Shown: positions 36,628 through 49,189, numbered from the stretch's first letter. The stretch: DNA of 64,000 nt from Dastarcus helophoroides (GCA_028583605.1 CM053333.1:14736638-14800637), one strand, 5' to 3'. Program-made: numbers and translations. The notes: generated by a model from the sequence alone, not told the origin.

Positions 36628-36838
36628 TTGAAATACAAATTTTGTCCCCTGAAACCAAGAAAGATTAAAAAACATAACAGAGGTTGCTCTAACGCGTTTC
36701 GATAGCCAAGCTATCATCTTCAGAGATCTTTCAGTATATCTCTCAAGATAATACCTTGGCTATCGAAACGCGTTAGAGCAACCTCTGTTGTGTTTTTTAA
36801 TCTTTCTTGGTTTCAGGGGACAAGATTTGTATTTCAAT
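36628..36838. mobile_element. Large palindrome: Penelope-like inverted tail with hammerhead-like core
   Basis: Two arms of about 90 bp, nearly perfect inverted copies of each other. The left is GAAATACAAATTTTGTCCCC through TAACGCGTTTCGATAGCCAA; the right is its complement at about 36751-36838. The loop is about 40 bp. The minus strand of the left arm reads CTGAAGA, then GATAGC-TTG-GCTATC, then GAAACGCGTT: the layout CUGANGA / stem II / GAAA / short stem III of a hammerhead ribozyme, with one extra T before stem II. The right arm keeps GAAACGCGTT but not CTGAAGA. A single-arm relative is at 54793-54897. LINE B copy 1 begins only about 20 bp to the right. Confidence 0.6.
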
Positions 36839-36859
36839 TCAAATCATCATATCAAAAGA

Positions 36860-37600
36860 TACAGCAATATTCACTGATAATATGCAAAATCTACAACACA
36901 TAATGAACAGAATAGTATCCTGCAGCGAAAGATATGGACTTTAGATTAACACCGATAAAACCAAATACATGATCATAAGCAAGAACATCAACGATATAAC
37001 ACAACTGAGATACAAAGAGTAAACAAATAAATGTACCTGGGCTCCACCATCAATGATCAATGGGACCACTCCCAAGAAATTAAGTGCAGAATTGAGAAAA
37101 GCAGAAGTGTGTTCATTAAAATGTCATCGATCTTTAAAAGCCGACACCTAAAGATGACTACGAAAAACAGGATGTTGAGATGCTACGTGTTCTCACTACT
37201 GTTGTATGGAGTGGAATCATGGACGCTAATGGAAGCTACAATGAAAAAGAGCGATTCGTATGAGATGTGGCCGTACAGAAAAATACTAAAGGTATTTTGG
37301 ACGGAACATATAACCAACACCGAAATTCTTAGAAGAGTAGGTAGTAAAGAACACCATAAAGACAAGAAAGATTCAATATCTGGGACACATTATCAGAAAC
37401 CAACACAGATACAGCCTACTACAATGCATTTTGCAAGCAAAGGTGTTGGGAACAGAAATGTCCGGAGAAGAAGAATTTCTTGGTTGAAAAACTTAAGAAC
37501 TCGGTTTTCAATGACAACAACAGAATTGTTCCGAGCAGCTGCAAAAAGGTTAAAGTTGCGGTTATGTAACATCTGAAACAGATAAGCACCTGAAGAAGAA
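36860..37600 (+). mobile_element. RTE-like LINE family B copy 1, 5'-truncated
   Basis: Starts in the reverse transcriptase thumb (ERYGL*INTDKTKYMII at 36930-36975). From 37031 an open frame reads YLGSTINDQWDHSQEIKCRI, LLYGVESWTLMEAT, RKILKVFWTEHITNTEIL and RRRRISWLKNLRTRFSMTTT, ending at 37576. This is the usual C-terminal region of insect RTE-like elements. The catalytic RT motifs are absent from this copy. Confidence 0.85.
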
Positions 37601-37654
37601 GAAGATATTAAGTTGGCATTGATGTTTTCGTCACAAAAAAAAAACAGTTGAGTA

Positions 37655-37760
37655 TATTTTAGTCCAGTGATGCCCAATTTTTAAGTTGTCTAGAGCCAGG
37701 TCACAAGATAAAACTTTTAGGCGTGCCACAAAGGCAAAAAAAAATGAATACACGAAATAA
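37655..37760 (+). mobile_element. Possible hAT-like terminus
   Basis: CAGTGATGCCCAATTTTTAAG at 37661 and GGCGTGCCACAAAGGC at 37721 resemble ends of hAT elements. No matching right end or target duplication was found, so this may be a fragment. Confidence 0.3.
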
Positions 37761-38094
37761 AAAACACTGTCAGGATTGAAGTGATGTCTGCAAAAAAAGG
37801 ATAACCATCTCAAATATCTTTAAACACAAAACCAATGGTGTTTTTTCTTAAAATTGAAGGAAGCGCAGCTTCCGAGTTAAACATAATATTTTTGAAAAAA
37901 CCTTTTCTTCACACGTAACCTATGACCAAAAATTTCGATTTTCAATCAGAAATGTTCAAGCTTTTTAATTTACTTTAAATTTCAAATGTCTAAGGTCAAA
38001 TCTATTAACAAAAACTTTATTAAAATTTGCCGTTTTTTTAACATTTTGAAATTTCGAGGTTATTTTCGAAATTCTATTTTATTCCTAAATCGCT
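37761..38094. repeat. Degenerate AT-rich sequence, array-like
   Basis: TTTCGAxxTTT words without a clear period. No gene was seen. Confidence 0.5.
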
Positions 38095-38510
38095 AGTGCG
38101 ACACAAATTCAAGGAGGGGGGAGTTTGTTCAGGATTTTAGTGATATTTTCAGGTGTAATTTACGTAAGCGATATTTGTTGGACTTGGGTTGTTAAATTTA
38201 GATAAATATGAATATTAATGAGGGTTTCAATAGGGAGCAATCATTTAAATTCAGGCAATAATTGTTTAATTACAAATGTAATGAATTTTCCGTTAGAATC
38301 CTTCATTAAATAATTTGGTAGATTTAATGCCAATTATCTGTGATGAGAATACAAAGGAGTTAATATAAAAAGTAAAAACAAAAAAAAAATTAGACCTGAA
38401 CAAAGGCCCGAAAGGAGAAAAAGCCATTATCACGGAAAAGTTTTACGAATTTTTCAGTTATTTTCAGTGGATTAATGAGAAGTTTCAATCGAGATTGGTG
38501 CTACACAGTT
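38095..38510. other. Non-array AT-rich sequence
   Basis: Nothing recognised. It interrupts the surrounding array material. Confidence 0.45.
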
Positions 38511-39680
38511 TAATCCAGTTTAAATTCTTAAAGTTAAAGATTGAAGTTTTATTTTAAAGTCAAAATTTTGAAAAAAATTTTGAAATTTAACCATAAGGTC
38601 AAACGTTTGATTTTTTACAGGAAAATTCGTGTTTAATTTTAAAATTCCTAAGAAAAATCAAGAATATTTAAGTTTTAAAATTTCATGATATTTTGAAAAG
38701 TAAAAGTTTAAATTTCGAGAGAACCTTATAATTTATAAAAATAATTTGTTTTAAGACAAAATTTCGTGGCAGCAGTAAAAATTTAGCGAAAAATTTGCAC
38801 TACATAAAAAAATTCACAATTTCACGAATATTCTTTTTTTCTCTATTTGAGACTAAAGTCGAATTTTTTAGAAAGATTTTACATTTAATCAATCTAAAAC
38901 ATTTTCTAAAAATGTTGAAATTTTTCTTTCGAAGTTACATTTCTTCTTTCAAAAAAATAAAATTTTTCAGTTAAATTCGAAATTTTAAGAAGCCTGTAAA
39001 ATTTGGAAAAAAAATCAAAATTTCTTTTATAAGTTTAGCTTCAAATTTAAAAACGCCCAGAAAAGGTCGAAATTTTCCTAATGTTCGGCCTTTTTCGGAA
39101 TTTCGCCTGTCTTATTAAAATTCTCAATTCCAACTTGCAATATTTTTATTTTTATCAAAATAGTGGCAAATTAATTAATTCTCGGGTGGCCCACAGGTGG
39201 TAGAAATACACACTGCGCCACTGCTTTTCACGAGAGTTATTTTTTTAATATACAATTCTAAACATTCAAGCTTTAAATTCGAAATGTTGGCTTTAATTTG
39301 ACACTTCTGATGGTTAAACGGAAATGCTAAACATTTTTTTAGACATTTTGAAGTTTCTTCTAGAAATTTCGATGTCATTGCCAAATTTTGCGTTTAAACC
39401 TAAAATTTAGAGAAATTTGTTAATTAAGGGCAAACTTTTGCTTTAATAAAGACAGAAATTATAAGAAAAAGTTTCCAAAAAAAGTCGAACGATGTACAAA
39501 AAAATCCAGAATTTTAAAGAAGTTGGAATTTTAAATAATGTAAAACTTCGAAAGCAGTTGAAATTTCAATTTTTTCAATTTCCAGAATAAGTTGAAATTT
39601 TAAGGGAAAATGTCGGCATTTTGAAAAAAGCGGATGTTTTAAAATGTCGAAATTCAGTAAAAATCGAGTTCTTCATCTTT
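38511..39680. repeat. Degenerate AT-rich array
   Basis: Mixed A-rich and T-rich units. A short non-array insertion at about 39176-39235 (GGGTGGCCCACAGGTGG, GCGCCACTGCTTTTC) is of unknown origin. Confidence 0.6.
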
Positions 39681-40014
39681 TTTCACGTAGACGAAACCAC
39701 GGGTATCAGCTAGCGAGTTAAAGAGATTGGTTTTATGCATAACAAGCTTGAAATATGCAAGAAAAATGCTTAAAATATGTACCAAAAATGACAAAATATG
39801 TAACTTTAAATAAAAATGCTGCTAATTTGAACAAATTTGCTTCTGATTTGAATAATTTCCTTTTCTTTTGAAGAAATTTGCTTCTTATTTGAATAGTTTG
39901 ATTCTAATTTGAACTTTGTTATTAATCTAAATAAGTTTGTTTCTAGTTTTCTTGCGACTGTAATCTTTAAAATATCGATATTTTTCCTAAAATTTTCGAA
40001 GAAAAACTACAATA
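39681..40014. repeat. Short tandem-like TTTGAATAATTTG sequence
   Basis: Between 39780 and 39950, words such as AAATATGTACCAAAAATGAC and ATTTGCTTCTTATTTGAATA recur with small changes, indicating decayed minisatellites of about 20-30 bp. Confidence 0.45.
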
Positions 40015-40735
40015 ACGCTCAACTGGCGATCTATTGTTACTAATATCTGTAACTCATCTATGGAAAAACATAGTGGGGCTAGGATTGTGGCATTGGATAT
40101 CTCAAAGGCCTTTGACAGAGCCTGACACCGATCTCTTCTCGCCAAATTAACATCTTATGGTCTTCCTCCTGGACTTTGTCATTTGATATCCAATTTTCTC
40201 GCTGACAGATCTCTTCAGGTCGTCGTCGATGGCATCTCATCCGAGACATTTGCGATTAATATAGGGGTGCCTCAGGGGTCTGTCCTGCCTCCTACTCTGT
40301 TTCTGTTACACATAAACGATCTCTTAGCTTCAACTTCTAATCCGATATACAATTACGCAGATGATAGTAGTCCGGTGTTATCTTTTTTCTCCGACAAACC
40401 ATTATCCGTCGCTGCTTCAGATCGACTAAGGGAACAGAATCATTCTGGAATAGGGTAAGAAAAATCTGGTCGACTTCAACGCTAACCACGGCCTAAGTTT
40501 TCTCTAAGAAAACATCAAGGGATAATGCAACAAACATACTAATGGACGGTAAAATCCTCCCTATGGGATCTAATCTGTCTATCCTAAGAGTGAATGCGAG
40601 CACTAACTTCTCTTGGGACGAGCTAACTTCTCTTTTTAGAGCTAAAAAGTACTTCACATATCATCAATCAGCTACTCACACTATACAAAGCTCAAGTTAG
40701 GCCAACACTAGAATAGTATTCTCATGTTTGAAGTT
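40015..40735 (+). mobile_element. LINE family A copy 3, internal fragment
   Basis: Matches copy 1 from its GCTCAACTGGCGATCTA (17733 there, 40017 here) through the thumb region. Reverse transcriptase motif A (ALDISKAFDRA) and the catalytic YADD box (NYADDSS, near 40350) are intact here, unlike the other two copies. Several stops and a deletion near 40620-40640 disable it. Both ends are missing. Confidence 0.88.
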
Positions 40736-41480
40736 TGATTTTTTTGCTTTCGATTTTTTGTCAGAATTTCGATTTTCTCAAACATACTACTTTTTCAAAA
40801 TGATGACTTTCAAAATATCGACTTTTGAAACTACAGCCTTCCAAATTTACTTTTCCAAATTGAGATTTAATAAATTCTGAATTTTGTTTTGTTCTTTAGT
40901 CTTTAAATTTCGACATATTTTCCAAAAATTGATATTCGAAACTCTTTTCACAAATTTCAAGATGGATTGACTTTTACGAAAATATTAGCTGGCACTTTTC
41001 CAAAATGTTGATTTTTTTATTAAAAAATTTCGACTTTGAAAACATTTCAATATTTTTGAATATTTTAAAGCTTTTTGAAAATCTCGTCTTGTTTTCGAAA
41101 CAGATACTATAAAATGTCGATTTTTTTTAAAATTGTGACTTCCAACATTAAGGATTTTCGAAATTTTGATTTCAATTTTCAATATTTTTATTTCCAAGTT
41201 AGACAGCTTAAAATTTGGTAATTTTCCTCAAAACCTTTTCTTTTACAAAATTTATGTGAACAAATCGCAAACATGTATTTAACATTTTCAAACATTGATC
41301 TTTTTTGAAAATTGCCATCTCCATTTGAAAATTTAGATCTTTTTTGAATTTTACTACCTTTTTTTGATATTCTCATTTTTTTAATTCTGTTTTCTTAGGA
41401 TGTTGGATTATTAATTTATTTGTTTTAAATTTTGACATTTTTCATTTATTTGAAATTTTTTTCATTTATTTGGAATTTTT
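40736..41480 (-). repeat. Degenerate array, T-rich on the + strand
   Basis: TTTCGATTTTCTC and TTCCAAATTTACTTTTCC-type units. Starts exactly where LINE A copy 3 ends. Short minus-strand frames here are artefacts. Confidence 0.65.
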
Positions 41481-41690
41481 TTTATTCCACTTTGATGAAG
41501 AAATAATAGGTGAATTATTACTAATGCTGATACAATACCTGGTAATAGAAGGTGATATTATCTGCAACCAACCCTCCTCATCGTTATTGAAGAAGGTCTG
41601 GAAGGAATAGCGGATACATCTCGTATTTTTGTTAAAATATAACATTTATAATACTTCGAATTCTTCTGAAATGTAACATTTTTTAATTTC
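41481..41690. other. Short non-array stretch
   Basis: Ordinary sequence separating a T-rich array from an A-rich array. No feature was recognised. Confidence 0.45.
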
Positions 41691-42311
41691 GGTTTTTTTT
41701 TCGAAATTATTATTTTAAGAAAAAATAAAAGAATTTAAAAAAAAATGATTTTTGAATGAAAATATCAAAAAGTAGAATTTTGAAATAAAACCGAATTTTA
41801 AGAGAAGCACTTATTTTAAAAGAAAAGATCAAAATTTCAAGAAAAAGATGAATTTCGGAGTCTAAATTTCCAGAAATTTTGGCAATTTAGTTAACATTTC
41901 TAGACATTTAGATCCTAAAAGATTAATTTTTATAAAAAAAAGGAAAGTAACGGAATTTCGAAAAATAGGTGAAGTTTCGAGAAAAACGGTCAAAATTTCA
42001 ACGGTCTCATATTTTAAGAAGAGACGTTTATGAAAAGAAAATGAATTTCGAAAAAAACTAAATGTTAAAAAAATCTAAATGTTGAGGAATAAAATTGAAG
42101 TTTCCAAAAACAAAAATGAATTATGTAAAAAACAATCAAGATAAATATAAATATTGAGAGAAAAAGATCCAAATTTTGAGAAAAGGACGAAATCTAATAG
42201 AAATTTAAAATGTCTCAAAAATTAGCAAATTTTGAAAAAGAGTTGAAATTTTTCGGCTGAATATTTATTTTTCCTTGATTGCTATGATATTTTTACTACA
42301 ATTGTTAAATG
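41691..42311 (+). repeat. Degenerate A-rich array
   Basis: GAATTTCGAGAAAAA-type units, ending at the hAT element target duplication at 42312. Confidence 0.65.
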
Positions 42312-42319
42312 CTTTTCTG

Positions 42320-45026
42320 CAGAGCTTCGAACCGGAACTGAACCGGAAACCGAAAAAAAACCGTTATTTTCGTCGGAACGAAATCCGGAGGAAAAAAATA
42401 TAGGTTTATTTCGGTTCGTTGAATTTATGCACTTAAAACAGTTTTTACTTTACCCTTAAGTGTGGAAATTTTTCTCAGAAATTTCAATTTCTTTTTTAAA
42501 ATTTTACCCAAAATGCGTGCAACTTTGATCTCAAAATTAGATTAGAAACTAACAATTTCCACATTTTGTAGAAAATATTGACTTTATTCTCAAAATTTTA
42601 AGCCAAATTAAAATTTTAAGTTTTAACTTGAATCTTTTTTCAAAATTTTCGAGATTTTCTTGAAATTTCGACTTTTATCTGGATATTACTAGAAATAGTT
42701 TTTTTCTTCTCTTGAAATTTCGATTTTAAAATATAAAAATATCCTCCATTGTAATTTTAGAATATTGCAGTAGCGTGTTTTTCATTCAAGCTAGGGAAAA
42801 TTGGCCTTCCTTACAGTTTTACTTGCAAATTCGATTTTTTTTTTAAATTTCCTTACCCTTCCATTTTTCTTTCCAAATTTGATATCCCTATTTTTTGAAG
42901 TTATTAATCAAATTTTCGATTTATCGTCAATTAATTCTTTCAAATTCCACTTTTTTTAGTATTTAATTTTTTTCCCAAATCCCAAATTTAAATTCTTATG
43001 ACTTCCTAAAACTTCCTAAAATTCCAAGATATGAATTTTTTCTTAAAAAATTAACCTTGAAATTTTTAAATTTCAAGTCAAAATTTCAGGGAAAAATGCA
43101 ACATTATATTCCAATTTAAAGATGGGATCTTGAAATTGGTGAAATTGGATCTTTAAAAGGTGACATCTTAGAAAATGTATAATTTTAACTTCCAACGATT
43201 TTGTTTACTCTAAAATAATAAATTTCATTCTAAAAACTTAGATTTTTTCTCAAGATTTCGACTTTAGCCTCGAAATTGGGATATTTTTTTCAGATTGTTA
43301 AGAATTTAGAAGTTAAAATTGTGTGTTTTTTAAAAATATTAATTGTTTTCTCGAAACTTCTGGAATAAACTCGAAAGTTCGGCCCTTTGTCTCTTGAAAT
43401 TTTAAATCTCTTTACAAAATTTTTAGCTATAGCTAGAATTTTTCCTACAATTTCGTCTTTAAAATTAAAATACGCGTTTTTTTTCAGAAAATTTGTCGTT
43501 GATCTTAAAATTTCAATTTTTCTATAAAAAATTGAAGTTTAGGAACAATTGAAATTGCATTTTTTGTTGATTCTTTATTTTTACGCTTAAAATATACATT
43601 TAAATTAAAAATTTCGAATTTTTGCTGAAAATTTTAGCAGAAATTAGATTTTAAATGCAAAGGTGCTAAGTTGAATTTGAATATTTTGTTATTTTTCGTT
43701 TTTAATCTTTATTCAAAATCTTGAAAGAATATCCAAATTTCAAGAAAAAAATTAATATTCTTTAGAAAAGTCTAAATTTTGAGGAAAAACTAACTAAATT
43801 TATGATTAACAATTTTTCAAAACTAATCTCACAATTTCAAGTCCTGGAAATTTTGAGTTTCCGAGCTAAAGGTAATAAATTCCAAACTTAAACTTATAGC
43901 CCGAGTCTTAACTTAAAATTTCGAGAAAAATGTCTAGAATTAAAGAATAAAAGTCCACATATCCATAAAAAGGGTTACACTTGCTAGAGAAAAACCAAAT
44001 TTTATTTAAAGTGGAAATTTTATAGAAAAAAATTAAAAGTACAAAAAATTTAAATTTGAAACTTTAAAAGAAAAAATGTGTCGAAAGAAGAAAAATATAC
44101 CAACCAAAAATTTTACTTTTTTTTAGAAATTTTAAAGTTTTCAGCAACATTTCCAGAAAAAAAATCGAATATTTGGGTTTAAGGGCAATATTTCTAAATT
44201 AAGGTATGAATTTAGAAAATTTTTCTGTTAAACTTTTAAGTTCTTTTTCGAGATTTTGATTGTTTCCGTCTTTTTCATTTTCATTTATTTTCTAATTTGA
44301 TCCTTTTAATCCAAAGTTTAAGAAAACAAAGTCAAAACAACAAAAATCAATGTTGTTAGAAAAAGCAAATCAAAACTTCGCTAGAATACCAAAATTATAA
44401 AAGAGAAGTCTCTCAAATTTTTGATTTTATTTACCAAATTGTGTATATTCTAGAACTTTTTAACTCTTGGGTATATAATTTAAGATTTTTATAAAAATTC
44501 CGAGTTTAAATTTAAATTTAACAATTCTGGGACCCAGTTTGGAAATATTTAAAACAGAAATGTTAAATAAAATTAATAACGGTAATGGTTCCGATCAATA
44601 AGAGTCTATAATAAAGAATAATTGAAATTCAAAATTTCTAAACCCGATTTAGTTATTTATAAAGTTCAGATTTTTCTTAAAATTTGAACTTAAATTGAAA
44701 TCAAAATTCAGGGTTTCAGCTTGAAATTTTTTAAATTAAGAAATAAAAAATATTTTTTTAAAATTTTAGGCAAGGTCAGAGGAGTTACATGTTGTAATAT
44801 TGAAGACAAAAAAAAGACAGAACATTTTCTAAATTATGTTCGAAAATCAATTTTTGATTCAAAAAACTTTTGAAAAATCAAAAAAATGAGTCACCCGGAA
44901 CTGAACCGAAAACCGGAAAAACCGTTATTTATGTCGGAACAAAAACCGGAACTGAACCGATATAATTTTTTTTTCTGGAATGAAAACCGAAAACCGGAAC
45001 AAAAAAAATAACGGTTCGAAGCCCTG
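42320..45026 (+). mobile_element. hAT-like non-autonomous element 1, filled with array-like DNA
   Basis: The ends are CAGAGCTTCGAACCG on the left and its near-complement CGGTTCGAAGCCCTG on the right (one mismatch). They are flanked by CTTTTCTG (42312-42319) and CTTTCCTG (45027-45034), an 8-bp target duplication with one substitution. Subterminal zones at both ends carry repeated CCGGAACTGAACCG / ACCGTTATTT words, which are typical transposase-binding clusters. The 2.7-kb interior shows no transposase, only degenerate T-rich then A-rich array-like sequence. The class is assigned from the CAGRG terminus and 8-bp duplication. Confidence 0.75.
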
Positions 45027-45034
45027 CTTTCCTG

Positions 45035-46339
45035 CACTAACAAACTGCCATAGCCTAGTAAGACTCATATAGTATCCATCGAAGAATATTGTAAATATAT
45101 GGAAAATATGTATCATTATTAGGTTTTAGGTGAAATATGCAATACCGTAAAAATGGGTTGAATACGCAAACGCGTATAATCCGATCTCTAGTTATAAATA
45201 TATCAAAAAAAAAAGATTAAAATTAAAAAATTTAATTTGAAAACAATTTAGAATTGCCACTTGAAAACAAAAAATCAAAATTTAAAAATTTGTCTTGGGT
45301 GAATGTGCTGAAAAAAAAGAAATATTTAATGATACGAAGTTTATAAAAAAAATCTAAATTAATAAATATTTTAATTTATTAACTTATATAGCAATAATTT
45401 AAAAGTTAATTGGGTAATTCCTGTCGATTCTGTGCAAAGATTTCTCTTTAAAAGTCAACAAATTTCATATAAAAACAGAATAATGGACCACAATTTCGCT
45501 TTATTATTACAGAGAGAATCAGTTCAATTGTCGCCTCTCTTGATTAGTCGCTCTTGTGCGGCGAACAAACTACACACCTACACGTGGTGGTCCTGAACAG
45601 TTTTAGGCCTAGGGCAACCTTTTAGGTGTTAATGATTGATACAAAAATGTGAGAAATTTCCTTTTTCCAATTCGGATACCATTTTTCTCTCATTCATTGT
45701 ACGCTCAATTCATTTTATAAAACAATTTCATTAATACTTTGTAGTCGCCGCCAGCATTAAAAATGTGAGAATTTTCCCTTCCGGGTACAATTTCTCTCTT
45801 TTCGCTATACGCCCTACTCATTTTATAAAACAGTTTCATTAATAGTCCTAGCTGTAGCTGTTAAAACTTCAAGGAAAATGAAGTCTCAATCCATTGTTAA
45901 AGGCATTAATTGGATTTAGATGAAGTTAGTGTTTATCTTGGAAAGAAAACATTTGCATTAGAGAGATCAACATCCTAGTTCATTAGAAGTGTCTGGATGC
46001 CAAATGAGCATCCCTTTGTTCTAAATCGATTTCAAGATGTGATTTTGTCGAGACATATTCGATATAAATTATCGTCAGCCGACATTCCGAAAATTCAGTC
46101 TTGCGAATTCTATGTAATACTAACTGAGGTAGACTATATTTCTCTTTTTTTGTTAATTGTTAAGCTTTGTATTTGAAATTCCAAGGTACCACGTTTTAGA
46201 TTCTCTCTTCCGCTGATTTCCGCTGGTTTCCGAAATAACGAATTACCTATCCACATTTTTATTTGGATGTGTATCCATGCTGGTCTTACAACATAGGCTT
46301 ATTTAGGATAGGGGTCAGTGGGGCCCCTCTGGTCCTTAT
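45035..46339. other. Non-array intergenic sequence
   Basis: Ordinary AT-rich DNA containing a tandem duplication (listed separately). No gene was recognised. Confidence 0.5.
45643..45852 (+). repeat. Tandem duplication, 116-bp offset
   Basis: AAAAATGTGAGAAATTTCC at 45643 recurs as AAAAATGTGAGAATTTTCC at 45759. Matching TCATTTTATAAAACA.TTTCATTAATA follows in both. The two copies of about 95 bp differ by scattered substitutions. Confidence 0.85.
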
Positions 46340-46474
46340 CAACCGAAATTACTATTTTTCTTAAAATCCGTCTTTTCCTTTAAAAAACTACTTTTATCGC
46401 GACATTTCGACTTTTTCCTCAAAATGGGACTTCTTTTATCAAAACTGGATTTTCTCAAAATTTCGAAATGTTAT
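46340..46474 (-). repeat. T-rich array remnant flanking hAT 2
   Basis: TTTCGACTTTTTCCTCAAAA-type units. The array resumes in the same T-rich orientation at 48255 on the other side of the element. Confidence 0.7.
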
Positions 46475-46482
46475 CTCAAAAT

Positions 46483-48246
46483 TAGGGAATGTAATCCGGC
46501 CACAACATTTCAATCCCGGTATTTGCGGGATTGAGTACCCTCAGTCCTGTGGGATCCAGGTATTTGCCGGATCCCGTAGAACGCCGAAAGGCTTCGACGG
46601 AATAAAGTATCGTATTACCAGATTATAAGAGTTTTCAAAGGAATTAAATAAAACAAAAAATAATAATTTTAGTCAAAATTATCAGGGAAGAAGTAAAAAT
46701 TTTGTGTTTTGAGAGAAAGGTCTAAATTTTAAGAGAATATCAAAAAATTTGCCAAAAAAAATTACTGATAAAAAATCGAGACCAAGCTTCACTTTTGGAA
46801 AAAAAGTTTAAATTTTAAAAGAATACCGAAGTTAATAGAAAAAACATATAATGAAAAAAATCTAATTTAAACTTGAAATTTGAAAAAATTATTCAAGCTA
46901 AGTAGCTAAAATCTCGTGAAAGATTAAAATATCATAAATTCCAACTTCTCGAAAACAATATTAAACTAAAAAATTTTGGAGAAAGTAACACCTTTTATAA
47001 TCATTTTTTTCGAGATTTTCGGTGAAAGTGGCAGACGATAAATCTAAACTTATGGAAAATCTCTAAAAATTAAGCCTCAAAAAGCGAAATTAAGAGTTTT
47101 AACCCCCACAAAAAACTTTCAAATCAGAATCTTGTTTTGATAAACAATTTAAGCTTTATCATATTTTAAATTTGCAACTTAAAATTTCGAGAAAAAACTA
47201 TAGATGTTTTGAAAAAATCATAATCTTTGGGAAAAGCCGAAGATTGGAGTTTAGATACAAAAATTTAAGAGGAAATTGAAAACGGAAACCTAGAAAGAAA
47301 TCTAAATTTCTACATCAAGCCAACATTTTGAAGAAGAGTGAACATTTCCAGAAAAAGCCAAATATTAGAAAAAAAATTGATAATCCTTTGGGAACCTTGG
47401 AACCTTTGGAAATCTCGAAAAAGTCGAGATTTTGAAAAATGTTGTTTTCGTAAAAAGTAAAAGTTTTCAAAAATATAAAATCTTCTAATTGGTCGAAATT
47501 TTAAAAATGTAAAAAATCGAAAATTTCAAAAAAAAGAAAAATTGCAATTTTAAACAATGTCAAAATTTTAAAGTCAAAATTTTCAAAAAAAATCTGACAT
47601 TTAAAGAGTCAAAAATTTTGAAGAGAAAAACTAGATTCTGAAACAAAAATTCGAAATTTTAAAAAAGTGCAAATTTTGAAAAAAATGTCTAAATTTTAAG
47701 AAATATCCAAATTTAAAGAAAAGTCGTACTAATTTTTAGAAGAAGTCTAAATTTTGAAAAAAGTCTAATATTTTACAACAATTTTGAAAAATGTCCAAAC
47801 ATTTGTAAATAAAAAGTCTACCAAATTTTTTACAAAATTAATATATTGAAATATAGTCAACAATTTTGAATTATGAAAAAATTGATAATCTATAAACAAA
47901 ATTTCGAAAAAAAGTGACAGTTTGAACTTAAAAATTAAAAAAAATTCAATTATTATATTATTTAAGGTCGAAATTTCGGGGAAAAATTAAATCTTCGAAA
48001 AGATTTTCTTTCTGGTTTAAACCGAGATTTTGAAAAAATCAAAATCTTAAGAAAAAGTGAAAATAAATCCTCCGTAGAAAAGATAAATTTCAAAAAATAA
48101 TTCTAATAAAAAAAGATAAATAAATGAAATACTGCATATCACAAATCTAGCGGAATCCCTTACAATTTACATGTTCAACTTGACCCACAAAATCGTGCGG
48201 GATACCGGTATTTCGGGATTCAGGTATCCCGATATTGCATTCCCTA
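46483..48246 (+). mobile_element. hAT-like non-autonomous element 2, filled with A-rich array
   Basis: Left end TAGGGAATGTAATCCGG, right end the complement of TAGGGAATGCAATATCGG. Flanks are CTCAAAAT (46475-46482) and CTCAAAGT (48247-48254), an 8-bp duplication with one change. Subterminal GC-rich words (CGGGATT, ATCCCG, CCGGTATTT) cluster within about 120 bp of each end. The inside is A-rich array-like sequence without coding capacity, whereas the DNA on both sides is T-rich array, so the strand bias flips exactly at the element ends. Confidence 0.8.
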
Positions 48247-48254
48247 CTCAAAGT

Positions 48255-49189
48255 TCGTTGTTTTTTTTTTGAAATTTTACCATTTCTCGATATTCTGCTT
48301 CTGTATATTGTATCCTGTTTATCAAGAACTGCATTTTTCTCGAAATGTAATCAATCTATTTATGAAAAAATTAAAGATATTCGGAGTGTTTTTAAAATTT
48401 TCAATTTTTGCAAAACGACAAAAATTTGGAGGCCATTTTTTAAAAATATCAACTTATTTTGAAATTTTCGACATTTTTTCAAAATTTTGAGTTCTTAAAA
48501 AATGTTTCAAGTTTTCTCATTTTTTTAAAAATTTCGGTTCTCTCAATGATGATACTATATCTTTGTTTCCAAAATTTCGACTCTGAACATCTCGACTTTT
48601 TAAAATTTCGACGTTTAATTTGGAAATTATAACTTTTTTTTTTCAAAATTTCAATTACCCAAAATTTGAAAATTATAACTTTTCATTATTTCTTTTTTTT
48701 TAATATTTTGATTTTTCTGATAATTTTGGCAAATCTTCAAAATGCAGACTTCTCGAAAATTTTGCCCTTTTTTCAAAATTTGTTTTGACCTTTTTCAAAG
48801 TTTTCACAATTTGTTTTTAAATTTCGACATTTTTTAAAATATCGAATTTTTAAAATTACAACTTTTTGGCTATTTACTTTTTTGACACAACAAAGTCGAA
48901 ATTTGACTTTGTTTTAAAAATTTTGAATATTCTTAAAATTTTAATTCATATTCAAATTTTAGAATTTTTTCAAAATTTGGTATTTTTTCAAGCTCGACTT
49001 TTTTTAAAATTTAAAATTTTGTGAGACTTTCGACTATTTTTTAAAATTTTGACTAATTTGTAAGATATCCGATTCCTATATTTTTGCATTTTTTTTATTT
49101 ACAGTTTCTTTCAAAATTCTGGTATTTTTTGGAAATTTTGATTTCTCTTTAAATTAAAGCATACATATTTTCATTAGACTTAGACCAAT
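48255..49189 (-). repeat. Degenerate array, T-rich on the + strand
   Basis: Continuation of the array interrupted by hAT 2, with TTTTTTCAAAATTTCGAC-type units. Small plus-strand frames near 48235-48490 are artefacts. Confidence 0.7.
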
